Below are positions 45,774 to 54,637 of a stretch of 64,000 nt of DNA, in pieces. This stretch comes from Pedobacter frigiditerrae. Its GTDB lineage: Bacteria; Bacteroidota; Bacteroidia; Sphingobacteriales; Sphingobacteriaceae. A model generated the notes under the pieces. It was not told where the DNA came from. It did not search any database and worked only from the letters and a program-made list of their open reading frames with translations. The position numbers were made by a program, and so were the translations under genes. The DNA lies in contig NZ_SJSK01000005.1 in assembly GCF_004331645.1 (NCBI RefSeq), positions 403,007 to 467,006 of the forward strand, given 5' to 3'. Numbering within the stretch: the stretch's first letter is position 1; every line of letters starts with the position of its first letter.

Positions 45774-45992
45774 TTACATAATTGATTTCAATACATCGTT
45801 TACAATACCAGAATTTGATATGCTACATAAGTAGTTACTGGTTGGCGTACTTGATCGAGCTGTGGGTTCTACTACCACAGATATAATATTGGTTGGGAAT
45901 GTCTGAACTCTTGCAGCTTCCCCTACCGCAAAACTTCTACACTGTACGGGATTATGATGTATATGTCGACCTTTTGATTTGTGGCTAGTTAT
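45774..45992 (-). pseudogene. Decayed 3' end of a cytosine-C5 DNA methyltransferase
   Basis: Minus-strand reading gives ITSHKSKGRHIHHNPVQCRS followed by FAVGEAARVQTFP. This aligns with TSHISKDGHYYIHPDPTQCR and SLTVREAARIQTFP in the intact enzyme encoded at 47341. After that the frame breaks: shifted frames supply ICGSRT and TYVAYQI, echoing FCGPRT and PYLAFQI. A stop precedes the fragment. It is thus a frameshifted remnant of a related methyltransferase gene, oriented in the same direction as the GHKL sensor gene. The rest of the 45686-46137 gap holds no other gene that I can support. Confidence 0.75.
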
Positions 45993-46137
45993 CTACACCC
46001 AAGAAGTACTGAAGTGGAACCAGTTTTATGTTTAAATTTAACTCAATTACCACATTAATCATTTATATTAAATTGAAAACGATTTTGCACGCGAAAGAGA
46101 ATTATTTAACTAATCTCAACTCCTAATAATTTAACAA

Positions 46138-47037
46138 TTATTCAATCAAATCGTCAATAATTACTTCGAACTGTCCAAGTATCCTTCTCGCTATTTTAAA
46201 CTTAATAGTTTTTGATTTCAAATGAACTATATTCATAAGAGCTTCTCTTTGTGAATTAGGCATTTTTTCTCCAATAATAATACATTTAAGAGATTGGATA
46301 GGATATTTTAAATTTACCCCGCTTTTATCAATGCAACTAGTTTGCATAATTAAACGAAGTTCTTCTTCATATTGCCATTCAATTGATTTAGTAGCTAGCA
46401 TTTTCTGGTAGATTTCTCGATTTTTTAAATATACAGTATCAAGATATTCTTTATACATTCGAATTTCAGAATGTGCATTGTGTTTTTGATTTCGATTTAA
46501 AGTTGTGAATTTAAGTCTACCTTCTATTTCATATATAGTATCTTCGTGATAATTTACTTGATCATTCAAAACTGCCACCACAGCTGTATCAATTATCGGT
46601 GGCTTATTTGCGTATAAAACGTCAAATATTTCAGCATTAACTTCATTTGTCAAAAGTTTATCTCTATCATATTCTATACAAAAACCCCGTAAACCATTAG
46701 CGTAGTGAGCCCACATTAATAAATTGTTAGGGCTTTTACTAAAGCAGCTTATCCTAGCTCCATCAATAGTAAGAGGAACACTTGGTTCGGTATCTTCCAA
46801 AGACAAAACTAAATCTTCATAATATTCCAAAGCATTTGAATCTAGGGCATCATCAAAACCCCAAGCTTTTATAATTTCATTAACTCTAGGTGAGTTTGAT
46901 GCTTTGTCGGGAAAACCTGTATAAATTTCACTTCTACATTCAAAAGGATCATTAAAACTTTCGTAATGATTCATGTAAAATTGATTATTTAATAAATTCA
47001 TTAATGAATAATCAGTGAATGAAAAATATTTAAACAT
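46138..47037 (-). CDS. DUF2971 family protein
   Basis: The 299-residue cytoplasmic protein matches the DUF2971 pattern: an N-terminal FKYFSFTDYSLMNLLNNQFY block, FNDPFECR, then ISCFSKSPNNLLMWAHYANG and FCIEYDRD. Members are common in defence islands and mobile elements, often as lone genes. Biochemical function is not established. It lies between the decayed methyltransferase and the divergent methyltransferase operon, 303 bases from the latter. It could be an accessory to either neighbour or an independent defence gene. Confidence 0.78.
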   Translation of the reverse strand: MFKYFSFTDYSLMNLLNNQFYMNHYESFNDPFECRSEIYTGFPDKASNSPRVNEIIKAWGFDDALDSNALEYYEDLVLSLEDTEPSVPLTIDGARISCFSKSPNNLLMWAHYANGLRGFCIEYDRDKLLTNEVNAEIFDVLYANKPPIIDTAVVAVLNDQVNYHEDTIYEIEGRLKFTTLNRNQKHNAHSEIRMYKEYLDTVYLKNREIYQKMLATKSIEWQYEEELRLIMQTSCIDKSGVNLKYPIQSLKCIIIGEKMPNSQREALMNIVHLKSKTIKFKIARRILGQFEVIIDDLIE

Positions 47038-47340
47038 ATTAATTCGATGTATTTGAGTTATGATATGAAATAATTTTAAGGAAGTCTCTACATTATTTAA
47101 AAGCCTTTGCTTTACCCTTTTTTCTTTTTAGTGAGACTTCTTGCTAACATTTAGCATGTGAATAATCACATCCTTCTAAATTTAATAAAAAAAGTGATAT
47201 TGTACAATTAAGACATTAGATGTTTTTCGTAACGTTTATAAACTGTTTTATGCTTTACCCACAAAATGTATCTTATTACTTTTTTATTGGTAACTTTAAA
47301 AGCTTATAACCGATTTTTAAATAATATTTTTTGTTGCTTT
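47038..47340. other. Divergent promoter region
   Basis: The 303-bp stretch between the DUF2971 gene and the methyltransferase gene is AT-rich with no supported gene. It should hold promoters for both directions. The frame of the methyltransferase is open from 47266, but that part encodes a hydrophobic, non-conserved leader and is probably untranslated. Confidence 0.5.
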
Positions 47341-48933
47341 ATGGCTATTCCGATCATAGATATTTTTGCTGGCCCTGGAGGATTGGGAGAAGGCTTTTCA
47401 GCATTAATTAATGACGAAAACCAACGAGCTTTCAAAATTGCGCTTTCCATTGAAAAAGACCCTCTTGCTCATCAAACCTTAACGCTGAGAAGTTTTTTCA
47501 GACAATTTGAAGTTGGGGATGTTCCTGAAGAATATTATGAATTTGTACGAGGTAAGATTAGTATCGAAGACCTTTACCGTGCTTGGCCAATTGAGGCTGA
47601 ACATGCCCAAAGAGAAGCTTGGTGCGGAACATTAGGAGACCCTGACGAACATGACCAGAATGCTGTTTCAGATGATGAAGTTGATGACAAAATCCGTACC
47701 GTACTAAATGGAGAACAGGATTGGTTACTTATTGGTGGGCCGCCATGTCAGGCATATTCGCTAGTTGGTAGATCGAGAAGACAAGAAAGAATATTAAACG
47801 AAGAAACTGACAAGCGTGTTGGATTGTACAAACAATATTTAAGAATTTTGGCCAAACACAGTCCTTCAGTTTTTGTTATGGAAAATGTGAAGGGTATTCT
47901 TTCTGCTGAAACGTCAGAAAATCAAGTATTCTCGAAAATACTAGAAGACCTATCTGACCCATCGGCTTGTTATCCCCAAAATGGTGAAAATGAATTCAAT
48001 TGTCCAGGATATAGGATATACTCTTTAGTCACTGAGCCCGAGAACTTCGATGAAAATGGCAATCCGACATATAGACCGAAAAACTTTGTGATCCAAGCTG
48101 AGAAATACGGTGTTCCGCAAACACGTCATCGAGTTATATTATTAGGGATAAGACGCGATATTGAGATCAATCCTCAAATAATTTACGGTAGAGATGAAGT
48201 TTCCATAGGTTCGGTAATTAACTCATTACCAAAATTAAGGAGTGGCCTTTCCAAAGGTGTAGATAGCTTTAATGCCTGGTTCTCTTTAATTGAGGGAATT
48301 TTGGAAGGAGATACACTAAATGATGTGGATGCAGAAATTATTACAGACATTCGAGAAAAGATCTTACAAATAGAGGATCCTCATTTTGGAAAAGGAGCTG
48401 ATTACATAGAAATAGAAAACCTACAAATTGGCTATTTACCTGAATGGTATCTTGACAATCGACTTAATGGTGTTTTAAACCATGCTTCAAGATCCCATAT
48501 GAATAGCGATATTCATAGGTATCTATTTGTATCCTGCTTCGGAAACATCAAACAACAATCACCGAAGCTGAGTGATTTTCCAGAGGGCCTTCTCCCCGCA
48601 CATTTAAATGTAAGACAAGGGATAGATGATAAAAAATTTGCAGATCGCTTTAGGGTACAGATAGCTAACCGGGCATCGAAAACAGTAACCAGTCATATTT
48701 CAAAGGACGGACATTATTATATACATCCTGACCCTACCCAATGCAGAAGCTTGACTGTTAGAGAGGCGGCTAGAATACAGACTTTCCCAGACAATTATTT
48801 TTTCTGTGGGCCAAGAACATCACAGTTCCACCAAGTTGGAAATGCAGTACCACCTTATTTAGCTTTTCAGATTGCCGAAGTGGTCAACCATGTCTTTGAA
48901 GAGATGGAAATACTAGCTGTTCATAACAATTAG
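47341..48933 (+). CDS. DNA (cytosine-5) methyltransferase
   Basis: The 530-residue protein starts at MAIPIIDIFAGPGGLGEGF, since motif I (DIFAGPGGLG) should lie near the N-terminus. The upstream open frame encodes an unrelated hydrophobic leader. Motif IV is GGPPCQAYS with catalytic C136. Motif VI is FVMENVKG (E181). QTRHRVILLGIRRD is motif VIII, and QVGNAVPPYLA is motif X. A long variable region before motif IX is the target-recognition domain. It should transfer methyl groups from S-adenosylmethionine to cytosine. The gene opens a five-gene plus-strand operon with a MORC-like ATPase gene 25 bases downstream. It would mark host DNA for that restriction-like system. Confidence 0.92.
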   Translation: MAIPIIDIFAGPGGLGEGFSALINDENQRAFKIALSIEKDPLAHQTLTLRSFFRQFEVGDVPEEYYEFVRGKISIEDLYRAWPIEAEHAQREAWCGTLGDPDEHDQNAVSDDEVDDKIRTVLNGEQDWLLIGGPPCQAYSLVGRSRRQERILNEETDKRVGLYKQYLRILAKHSPSVFVMENVKGILSAETSENQVFSKILEDLSDPSACYPQNGENEFNCPGYRIYSLVTEPENFDENGNPTYRPKNFVIQAEKYGVPQTRHRVILLGIRRDIEINPQIIYGRDEVSIGSVINSLPKLRSGLSKGVDSFNAWFSLIEGILEGDTLNDVDAEIITDIREKILQIEDPHFGKGADYIEIENLQIGYLPEWYLDNRLNGVLNHASRSHMNSDIHRYLFVSCFGNIKQQSPKLSDFPEGLLPAHLNVRQGIDDKKFADRFRVQIANRASKTVTSHISKDGHYYIHPDPTQCRSLTVREAARIQTFPDNYFFCGPRTSQFHQVGNAVPPYLAFQIAEVVNHVFEEMEILAVHNN

Positions 48934-48958
48934 CACAAAAGATTTAACACTCTCAATA

Positions 48959-50488
48959 ATGCAAAACAAGATCGATGAAAATTACGAAGATGTAAGTCCC
49001 AATCCCGAATACCTTATTAAGTCGATTGCAGAACAAGGATATAGCTTGGAAACTGCATTAGCTGATCTAATGGATAACTCAATCTCGGCCAATGCAACAA
49101 AGATTGAGGCTCTGATAAAAATGGATAAAGAGCCCTTTACACTATATCTTACGGACAATGGTAATGGAATGAATGAGGAAGTATTAAAATCGAGTATGCG
49201 ATTTCCTAGCAATTCCCCAGAAAGTGAGAGAGGTATTATTGACCTAGGCCGTTTCGGTCTTGGAATGAAAACCGCCTCGTTTTCCCAGACCAGATGTTTT
49301 ACTGTTATATCAAAACAGAAAGGTACTTTAGAATATTCTGGGAGGACTTGGGATGTTGCACACCTAAAAAAAGAGAAACGTTGGGAACTAAAGATAAACA
49401 GTCAAGCTGAGATTGGCATTTTATTGAAGGATTATTCTGAATTGAGTGATGGACATCTCAACCGCTTTGAAAATTTTGAAGCAAATACAATAGTAATTTG
49501 GCAAGGTCTATATAAATTCGAGAACTATCTTGAAGATGATAACCGCCAGAAAGCCCTCAAAAAAGAAATCACCGAAGTGACATCTGATTATCTTTCTCTT
49601 GTATTTCATCGATTTATGGAGCGTAAAGAATATCCGCTAGAAATACGCATAAACAACAACCTCATTATTCCTTTTAACCCTTTCCCCACTGAACAAAAGG
49701 ATTTTAGGCCTATGGAATATAAACAAAGGCACTTCAGCACCGATACGATAAAAATGGAAGGATTTATCCTGCCATCAAGAAGTGTAGAGGAAAGCAAGCA
49801 ACGACATTCAATCTGGACTACAAAAAACCGTGGGCTGATGGATATGGAAGGGATTTATATTTATCGTGCTGATAGGATTATTCTCTTTGGGGGTTGGAAT
49901 GGATTGATTAAAAAAGGGCCTCGTCTTCAGTTGGCAAGGCTTAGAGTAGATGTAGGAAATAGTGTAGATCACCTTTTGCATTTGAATGTTGCAAAGTCAC
50001 AAATTGTCATTCCTCACGACCTTAAGAATGCGTTTGAAAATTATATAGAAGAACTTAAAATTGAAGCTGAGCGTGAATACTTCAATAGAGGAATTAGAAA
50101 ATTTGCAGGTAATAAAAAAGGAAACGTCGCTCAACTCTTCGAAAGAGTTGCTTCCAATAAAGGCATATTGCTAAAGCTTAATGCGGAATTTGCCTTAACC
50201 AAGTCATTCAAGGCAACACTTAATGATGAACAGGCTACTCTTTTCAGGTTAATATCAAAAATGGTAAATACCCAGATTAATGAGATTCGTCAAGCTCATC
50301 AGGATACGGCTTATTCTGGTGTTTCAGAAAAAGATGAGATTGAACCCATGGATTTAGAAAAATGTATTATTGAACTAAAGAAAAATGGACTTTCAGTTGA
50401 AAGTATACGTGAAGATATATTACCAGGACTTGGTTTTAACCTATCTTCATTGCCAGAAGCCATCATTAACCTCTTAAATAGACCATGA
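48959..50488 (+). CDS. MORC/MutL-like GHKL ATPase of an R-M-like system
   Basis: The 509-residue protein has an N-terminal GHKL fold: ALADLMDNSISA (N-box), YLTDNGNGM (66-71 region) and DLGRFGLGMKTAS. A second alpha/beta transducer-like domain follows, then a helical C-terminus. It resembles the MORC/MutL-type ATPases that comparative genomics has placed in bacterial restriction-modification clusters. ATP binding would dimerise it around DNA. It overlaps the following Z1 gene by four bases (ATGA), so the two are translationally coupled. Confidence 0.82.
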   Translation: MQNKIDENYEDVSPNPEYLIKSIAEQGYSLETALADLMDNSISANATKIEALIKMDKEPFTLYLTDNGNGMNEEVLKSSMRFPSNSPESERGIIDLGRFGLGMKTASFSQTRCFTVISKQKGTLEYSGRTWDVAHLKKEKRWELKINSQAEIGILLKDYSELSDGHLNRFENFEANTIVIWQGLYKFENYLEDDNRQKALKKEITEVTSDYLSLVFHRFMERKEYPLEIRINNNLIIPFNPFPTEQKDFRPMEYKQRHFSTDTIKMEGFILPSRSVEESKQRHSIWTTKNRGLMDMEGIYIYRADRIILFGGWNGLIKKGPRLQLARLRVDVGNSVDHLLHLNVAKSQIVIPHDLKNAFENYIEELKIEAEREYFNRGIRKFAGNKKGNVAQLFERVASNKGILLKLNAEFALTKSFKATLNDEQATLFRLISKMVNTQINEIRQAHQDTAYSGVSEKDEIEPMDLEKCIIELKKNGLSVESIREDILPGLGFNLSSLPEAIINLLNRP

Positions 50489-53400
50489 ATTATAGCAACT
50501 ACATTGAGGTTATAAAAAACCTCATCTCGAACAAAGCTAAAGAATATTCAGTCAGTAATAAGCTAGACCATCTTTTTTTTGAAAATCTTCTAGAACAGAT
50601 TAAACAACCTGTATTTACGATATTTAATCTTTATAGTTTTCCTGTAATAGATGATACAACCTTAATGCAATATTATCAGATTGCTCTTAAGGAATACCTT
50701 TCCATAAATCCGATAATTATAGAACCTAGTCACGCCCTTACAAAGGAAGGATTTAAGACTTGGCTTACCAAAGAGTACCTTGGAGTTGACTTCAAGTGGA
50801 ATTATACAGATCGCTACCTTACCCAACTTGCAAAAACTGGTCGTAGTGAGAAGGTTGTATCCGAAATAGAATTATCTAGTCTTTCAATTGTTGAAAAAAT
50901 GGGGAATCCTAAATCTAATGAATCTTTCTACACCCGTGGACTAGTAGTAGGAAGTGTGCAATCTGGAAAAACTGGAAATTTTAATGCTGTTATCAATCGA
51001 TCAATTGATTTGGGCTATGGACTAATAATCATTCTTTCTGGTATAATGGAAGACCTCAGAAGCCAGACCCAGCTCAGAATAGAAAGTGATGTAATTGGTG
51101 AAGGTCAAAATTTAGAAACTCAAAAAAATCAGACAAAAGGAGTTGGCAAAATTAGGAGATTTGGAAAACTGGGAGACACCGCAGTTGAACAGGTGATTTC
51201 TATCACCTCTTCAAAATCGGATTTTAACAACAACTTGGTTAATGCCGATTTTTCGCTCAATCACACAAACATTTTAGTGTGCAAGAAAAACGTTGGAGTG
51301 CTCAAAAACTTGATCATTTGGCTTCATGATTATATTGGAGAGGATAAGACTAGGCACGATATTCCCATGTTGATTATTGATGATGAGGCAGATAATGCTT
51401 CACTTAACAATGAAGGGAAAAAAGGTCGTGAATATGCTTCGAAGATTAATGGCCATATCAGGGCGCTTTTGAGTCTTTTTAACAAAAAGACATACTTAGG
51501 ATATACAGCAACTCCCTTTGCAAATGTACTACAAGATAGAAATCCCGCAAGTGAGGCAAAATGGGTGATTGATACCAAACTTTTGGAAGCTGACGGAACA
51601 TTCAAGAGGAAACTTCTTGAACAGGAAGATTATCTATTCCCAGACGACTTTATCATTCTTTTGAATCCGCCGTCGAATTATATTGGTGCTAAACAAATCT
51701 TTGAAACCGCAATTGAAGAATACCCGAATGACAAAATACCCTTAGTAGAGGTTGTGAGTGACCATATCCCATCATTTCCGACAAGAGTTTGGACAAATGA
51801 AGATGGTGTACTTGTTGGTATTAAGCATTATGAGAATAAAGATGCCTTTGATGATGATGGAGGATATCTTGATTTTATTGATTACAACGATTATAAAAGA
51901 AGTACTAGAGCGGGTAGATCGGGAGACATATTCCCAGAAATATTACCAGAGTCTCTAAAAGAAAGCGTTATTTGTTTTATTCTCGCAACTGCAATTAGGG
52001 AAAGCAGAAAGAAAAATATGCTACAGTCGGCATTGTATAACCCACATAATACAATGCTCATCCATATATCTAGGTTTACTTTATGGCAAAATAGAACGAG
52101 AGACCTCGTGCAACAATTCGTATCCGATCTAGAATCAAGTATTGGCACAGATCTACCAAACGATCCTAAATCAATTTACGCAGATTTTGAAAGATATTGG
52201 TACACATACTATGCAGGGATAATCGAGTCAATTCAGAGCTATCTTCCGGTTAATTATGAGGATAAGTTTATGGCTCCAATTAGTTTTGAGGCCTTGAAAA
52301 AGTATATTCCTGATGCAATTAGGAACATTGAGGTCAAAGCCATTAACAACGTTACCAAAGATAAACTTGAATATCCATCTAATTCACCAAAAAAAGTAAT
52401 TGCAGTTGGTGGGAACAGGCTTTCCCGTGGCTTTACCCTTGAAGGTCTAACTATTAATTATTTCATCCGTTCAACGAATTATTCTGACACCCTTCTTCAA
52501 ATGGGAAGATGGTTCGGTTATCGTCCTGGCTATCTAGACTGCTGTAAATTATTCATAACCCAAGATTCTGTAGACAAATTTGATTCTACTACCCGGGCAA
52601 TCGAAGAGTTAGAGATTGAATTTAGAAAAATGGAATCCAAAGGCAAAACGCCTGAAAATTTTATCTTAAGGGTAAAAAAGCATCCTGGGACGCTAAAAAT
52701 CACTCGTCCTTCAATATTAAAAGGCACAAAAGAGGTTAACTGGTCTTATCAGGATCAGCTCGAACAGACTACTAGATTTCATGTTAACAATAAAAAAATT
52801 AATGCTGTCTGGCAAAGTTTTAAAGATAATATCGTAAAGAAGCATAATTTTTCAGAAACGAAAGATGGTTTTATGACTGCCAATACCGATGCAAATGGGG
52901 CAATTGAGATTATTCGAGGGGAAAACAATTTCCCTGAAGAAGATCGAGCGAGCATGATTAAGTTTATTGAACTTTGTCAAGTGAAGAAATTTCTTGGCAA
53001 TTGGACGATAGCTATCAAGAGCAATGGGCAAGCAAACTCTACTAGAGGCAAAGGTAAGCTGACAAAAGCGGAATCAGGACTTCCAAGTGATCTAACTCTT
53101 AGTATTAGAAGAGGTCCGAAACTCAATACGAATGGTGATACAACAAGGTATAGGCTAAATTTTTTAAACAAAATGATTTTCGATGCTTCTGGTAAGTCAG
53201 CCAATATTATTTCTTCAGGAGGCGACTTGAATCTCCTTTTAGATGAACCACAGATACAAGCCGCAATTGCTGAGTTTAGAGTAGAACGCACCAATAATTT
53301 TCTTAAGAAAAATAAGGATTGGGATTTGGCAGAGGCAGAAGAAGCAGCAGCTAAACTAACTGTTCCGGAAAGAGTTTTTAGAGAAAAAATGAAACCGCAA

Positions 53401-53664
53401 GAAGGGCTTATGATTATTTATCTGTTTGATTCATACTATACTTTTTTGCAAGAGCGTGGTGGCGAAGATGAAGAATTTTCTGAACTCGTAAAGGAGCAGA
53501 ATATTAATTTAAATGTTCCTATTATAGGTATTGCGATTGGTTTTCCTCCGATAGAGCCGGACCCAGGCGGCGTATACGTCCATGGAGACTATGAGCTGGA
53601 AACTGATGAAGATCTTGACAGCATTGAAGACGCAGAACTTTCCATTCCTCAAGACTCATTTTAA
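50485..53664 (+). CDS. Z1-domain superfamily II helicase-like ATPase
   Basis: The 1059-residue protein carries the Z1 signature: Walker A GSVQSGKT (156-163), DEAD-like LIIDDEADNAS (297-307), and the C-terminal motifs AVGGNRLSRGFTLEGL and DTLLQMGRWFGYRPGY. Z1 proteins are helicase-like ATPases found with MORC-like ATPases, methyltransferases and AIPR proteins. The likely role is DNA translocation or remodelling that delivers the nuclease. Its start overlaps the MORC-like gene and its stop lies 4 bases before the next gene. Confidence 0.88.
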   Translation: MNYSNYIEVIKNLISNKAKEYSVSNKLDHLFFENLLEQIKQPVFTIFNLYSFPVIDDTTLMQYYQIALKEYLSINPIIIEPSHALTKEGFKTWLTKEYLGVDFKWNYTDRYLTQLAKTGRSEKVVSEIELSSLSIVEKMGNPKSNESFYTRGLVVGSVQSGKTGNFNAVINRSIDLGYGLIIILSGIMEDLRSQTQLRIESDVIGEGQNLETQKNQTKGVGKIRRFGKLGDTAVEQVISITSSKSDFNNNLVNADFSLNHTNILVCKKNVGVLKNLIIWLHDYIGEDKTRHDIPMLIIDDEADNASLNNEGKKGREYASKINGHIRALLSLFNKKTYLGYTATPFANVLQDRNPASEAKWVIDTKLLEADGTFKRKLLEQEDYLFPDDFIILLNPPSNYIGAKQIFETAIEEYPNDKIPLVEVVSDHIPSFPTRVWTNEDGVLVGIKHYENKDAFDDDGGYLDFIDYNDYKRSTRAGRSGDIFPEILPESLKESVICFILATAIRESRKKNMLQSALYNPHNTMLIHISRFTLWQNRTRDLVQQFVSDLESSIGTDLPNDPKSIYADFERYWYTYYAGIIESIQSYLPVNYEDKFMAPISFEALKKYIPDAIRNIEVKAINNVTKDKLEYPSNSPKKVIAVGGNRLSRGFTLEGLTINYFIRSTNYSDTLLQMGRWFGYRPGYLDCCKLFITQDSVDKFDSTTRAIEELEIEFRKMESKGKTPENFILRVKKHPGTLKITRPSILKGTKEVNWSYQDQLEQTTRFHVNNKKINAVWQSFKDNIVKKHNFSETKDGFMTANTDANGAIEIIRGENNFPEEDRASMIKFIELCQVKKFLGNWTIAIKSNGQANSTRGKGKLTKAESGLPSDLTLSIRRGPKLNTNGDTTRYRLNFLNKMIFDASGKSANIISSGGDLNLLLDEPQIQAAIAEFRVERTNNFLKKNKDWDLAEAEEAAAKLTVPERVFREKMKPQEGLMIIYLFDSYYTFLQERGGEDEEFSELVKEQNINLNVPIIGIAIGFPPIEPDPGGVYVHGDYELETDEDLDSIEDAELSIPQDSF

Positions 53665-53668
53665 GAAT

Positions 53669-54637
53669 ATGAGATTAGAACAACTTGAAACACAATGGAA
53701 AAGAATAGATAATAAGGAAATACAAGGTGGTTTTCATTCAATTCGGATTTCCCCAGATAGCATTCCTGATTTATATATAGGATTTGACAGAGATGGATTA
53801 AGAAATCTAATACTCTCTATTCCAAAACCACATTCTTTTCGGTTTAAAGGGGTTGCTAAACAAAACTTATCTATCGACTTTTTTGAAGAAAGCAATCATA
53901 TTGTTATCAAATTGGTTAGTTCAGTTTATAGCGATCTATTCAACGACCTTATACTTTCTCTTTATAAGAGAATTTGCTATATGAGTAATGCAGAAGATTA
54001 TGGAAATGAACTCATAAAGGCATTTTACAGATGGAGTGGATTTTTTACTGATTACACTACAAATGGTCTTACTGATGATGTTATCAAAGGACTATTTGGA
54101 GAGCTAACCTTACTTAAGGAATTGGTTAAACAATCAGATTCCTTTAGTATAGATGAAGTATTAGAATCTTGGAAAGGGCCTTTTGATGCTAGGAACGATT
54201 TTGAATCAGATACAAAATGTACAGAGGTTAAAACTAAAGAGGAAACAAAAACCGAAGTTAGAATTTCAAGTGAATTTCAGCTCACCTTAACACCTGATAA
54301 GTCACTTTCATTATGCATCGTTTCAGTGAGTGTAAATCATGAAGAGGGCTTAACAATTTCGGAGCTGATAGATTCTGTCAAAGAATTAATATCGGAGCGA
54401 AATGGCGAGATGGGCATTTTGATTAATGCACTTTTACAAAAAGGACTTTTTGGTGGTTCACTTCCCCTTTATGACCATTTAAAATTCAAGCCTTTGGAAA
54501 TGTCTTTTTATGATTGTTCAGCAGATAACTTCCCCAAGATAACTTCACAAAATATTACCTTGGGTATTTTCGAGGTATCTTATAATCTCAGGATTAGCCA
54601 GCTTGAGGAATTCAAAATTTCACAAATCAAGTTATAA
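53669..54637 (+). CDS. PD-(D/E)XK nuclease of the DUF4420 type
   Basis: The start is MRLEQLETQW at 53669, four bases after the Z1 stop. The open frame reaches into the Z1 gene, but that part is a shadow. The 322-residue protein has GLFGELTLLKEL (141-152), WKGPFDARNDF and CTEVKTK (E186, K188), which is the PD-(D/E)XK active-site layout of the DUF4420 family. It is probably the DNA-cleaving subunit of the Z1/MORC system. Its stop and the next start share one base (TAATG). Confidence 0.85.
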   Translation: MRLEQLETQWKRIDNKEIQGGFHSIRISPDSIPDLYIGFDRDGLRNLILSIPKPHSFRFKGVAKQNLSIDFFEESNHIVIKLVSSVYSDLFNDLILSLYKRICYMSNAEDYGNELIKAFYRWSGFFTDYTTNGLTDDVIKGLFGELTLLKELVKQSDSFSIDEVLESWKGPFDARNDFESDTKCTEVKTKEETKTEVRISSEFQLTLTPDKSLSLCIVSVSVNHEEGLTISELIDSVKELISERNGEMGILINALLQKGLFGGSLPLYDHLKFKPLEMSFYDCSADNFPKITSQNITLGIFEVSYNLRISQLEEFKISQIKL

